Positions 26,076-26,335 of a stretch of 26,335 nt of DNA are shown here, piece by piece. Made by a program: the position numbers and the translations under genes. Under the pieces are notes generated by a model that saw only the letters and a list, made by a program, of their open reading frames with translations, did no database searches and had not been told where the DNA came from. Within the stretch, counting starts at the first letter, position 1. Each line of letters begins with the position of its first letter. Source of the DNA: Trichomonas tenax (taxonomy: Eukaryota; Parabasalia; Trichomonadida; Trichomonadidae); contig JALKBU010000741.1 in the NCBI GenBank assembly GCA_023091735.1, positions 1 through 26,335 of the forward strand, read 5' to 3'.

Positions 26076-26335
26076 ATGAGCTATCCAAAAGAGACTACTA
26101 AGGCCTTACCTCAGATGATCGCTAACGACACATTGTTCGACGTCTTAGCAAATTTCGATGATCTCTTGAATGTTATTAAGAAAGCTAAATTGAGTATTGA
26201 TGATTCCATTTACATTTTGAAGGAAAGCAAAAAACACTATGATACATTTGATAGGCTTGCTATATTTTACCGTCTCAATGTTGACTTCGGAGATGATAAA
26301 TCTCAGTGCGACAATGTTCTTAAATTTTTGAACGT
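26076..26335 (+). CDS. 5' end of an unidentified gene (cut by window edge)
   Basis: 86 codons from an ATG run open to the end of the window. The protein begins MSYPKETTKALPQMIANDTL and continues as hydrophilic helices (FDVLANFDDLLNVIKKAK, then SIYILKESKKHYDTF). The composition is more coding-like than the preceding intergenic DNA, and an initiator-like element lies 21 bp upstream. The family is not recognised. It could be the N-terminal helical part of a larger interaction-domain protein, but nothing visible decides this. Confidence 0.6.
   Translation, partial: MSYPKETTKALPQMIANDTLFDVLANFDDLLNVIKKAKLSIDDSIYILKESKKHYDTFDRLAIFYRLNVDFGDDKSQCDNVLKFLN

Overview
The window is about 26 kb of AT-rich nuclear DNA from a unicellular eukaryote, most probably a parabasalid (trichomonad). 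The reasons are intron-less genes on both strands, very short 5' leaders with TCA[C/T]TTTT initiator-like sequences just before several ATGs, stop codons merging into TAAA-type 3' signals, and a BTB-plus-coiled-coil protein of a type I associate with trichomonads. AT-rich intergenic DNA and a repeat-rich left end fit this. Tritrichomonas or Trichomonas is my best guess; I cannot fix the species from sequence alone. I saw no prokaryotic operon, CRISPR array, complete transposon or convincing tRNA/rRNA.

Layout. 1-1142 is a mosaic of short diverged repeats (33-bp tandem units, GTGCAC-rich blocks and two copies of a hairpin element), followed by a broken ORF (1149-1401). An MCRS1-like FHA protein (2684-3892) and an unrecognised coiled-coil protein (4419-5651) come next. 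6.9-16.8 kb is gene-dense: Vps55/LEPROT, an unrecognised head-plus-coil protein, a seven-bladed WD40 protein, a three-RRM PABP-like protein, a CARMIL-like LRR protein, the splicing factor SYF2 and an importin-beta-type karyopherin. A BTB/coiled-coil protein follows on the minus strand. The right third holds a Nup58/Nup45-like nucleoporin, ribosomal protein eL39 (51 aa), an ArfGAP, the flap endonuclease FEN1, remnants of degenerate genes with repeats, and the 5' end of an unidentified gene cut by the window edge.

The genes do not form a pathway: they are independently transcribed housekeeping functions (nuclear transport, splicing, mRNA binding, endosome/Golgi traffic, replication and repair, translation). 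Two themes recur. Nuclear envelope transport is represented twice (karyopherin and nucleoporin). A short non-coding motif, TTTACATGTCAAA and variants, is scattered through the intergenic DNA, with arrays of 4 and 6 copies at about 18-37 bp spacing just upstream of the PABP-like and CARMIL-like genes. That motif family and the hairpin element with apparent compensatory stem changes are the best candidates here for something undescribed.
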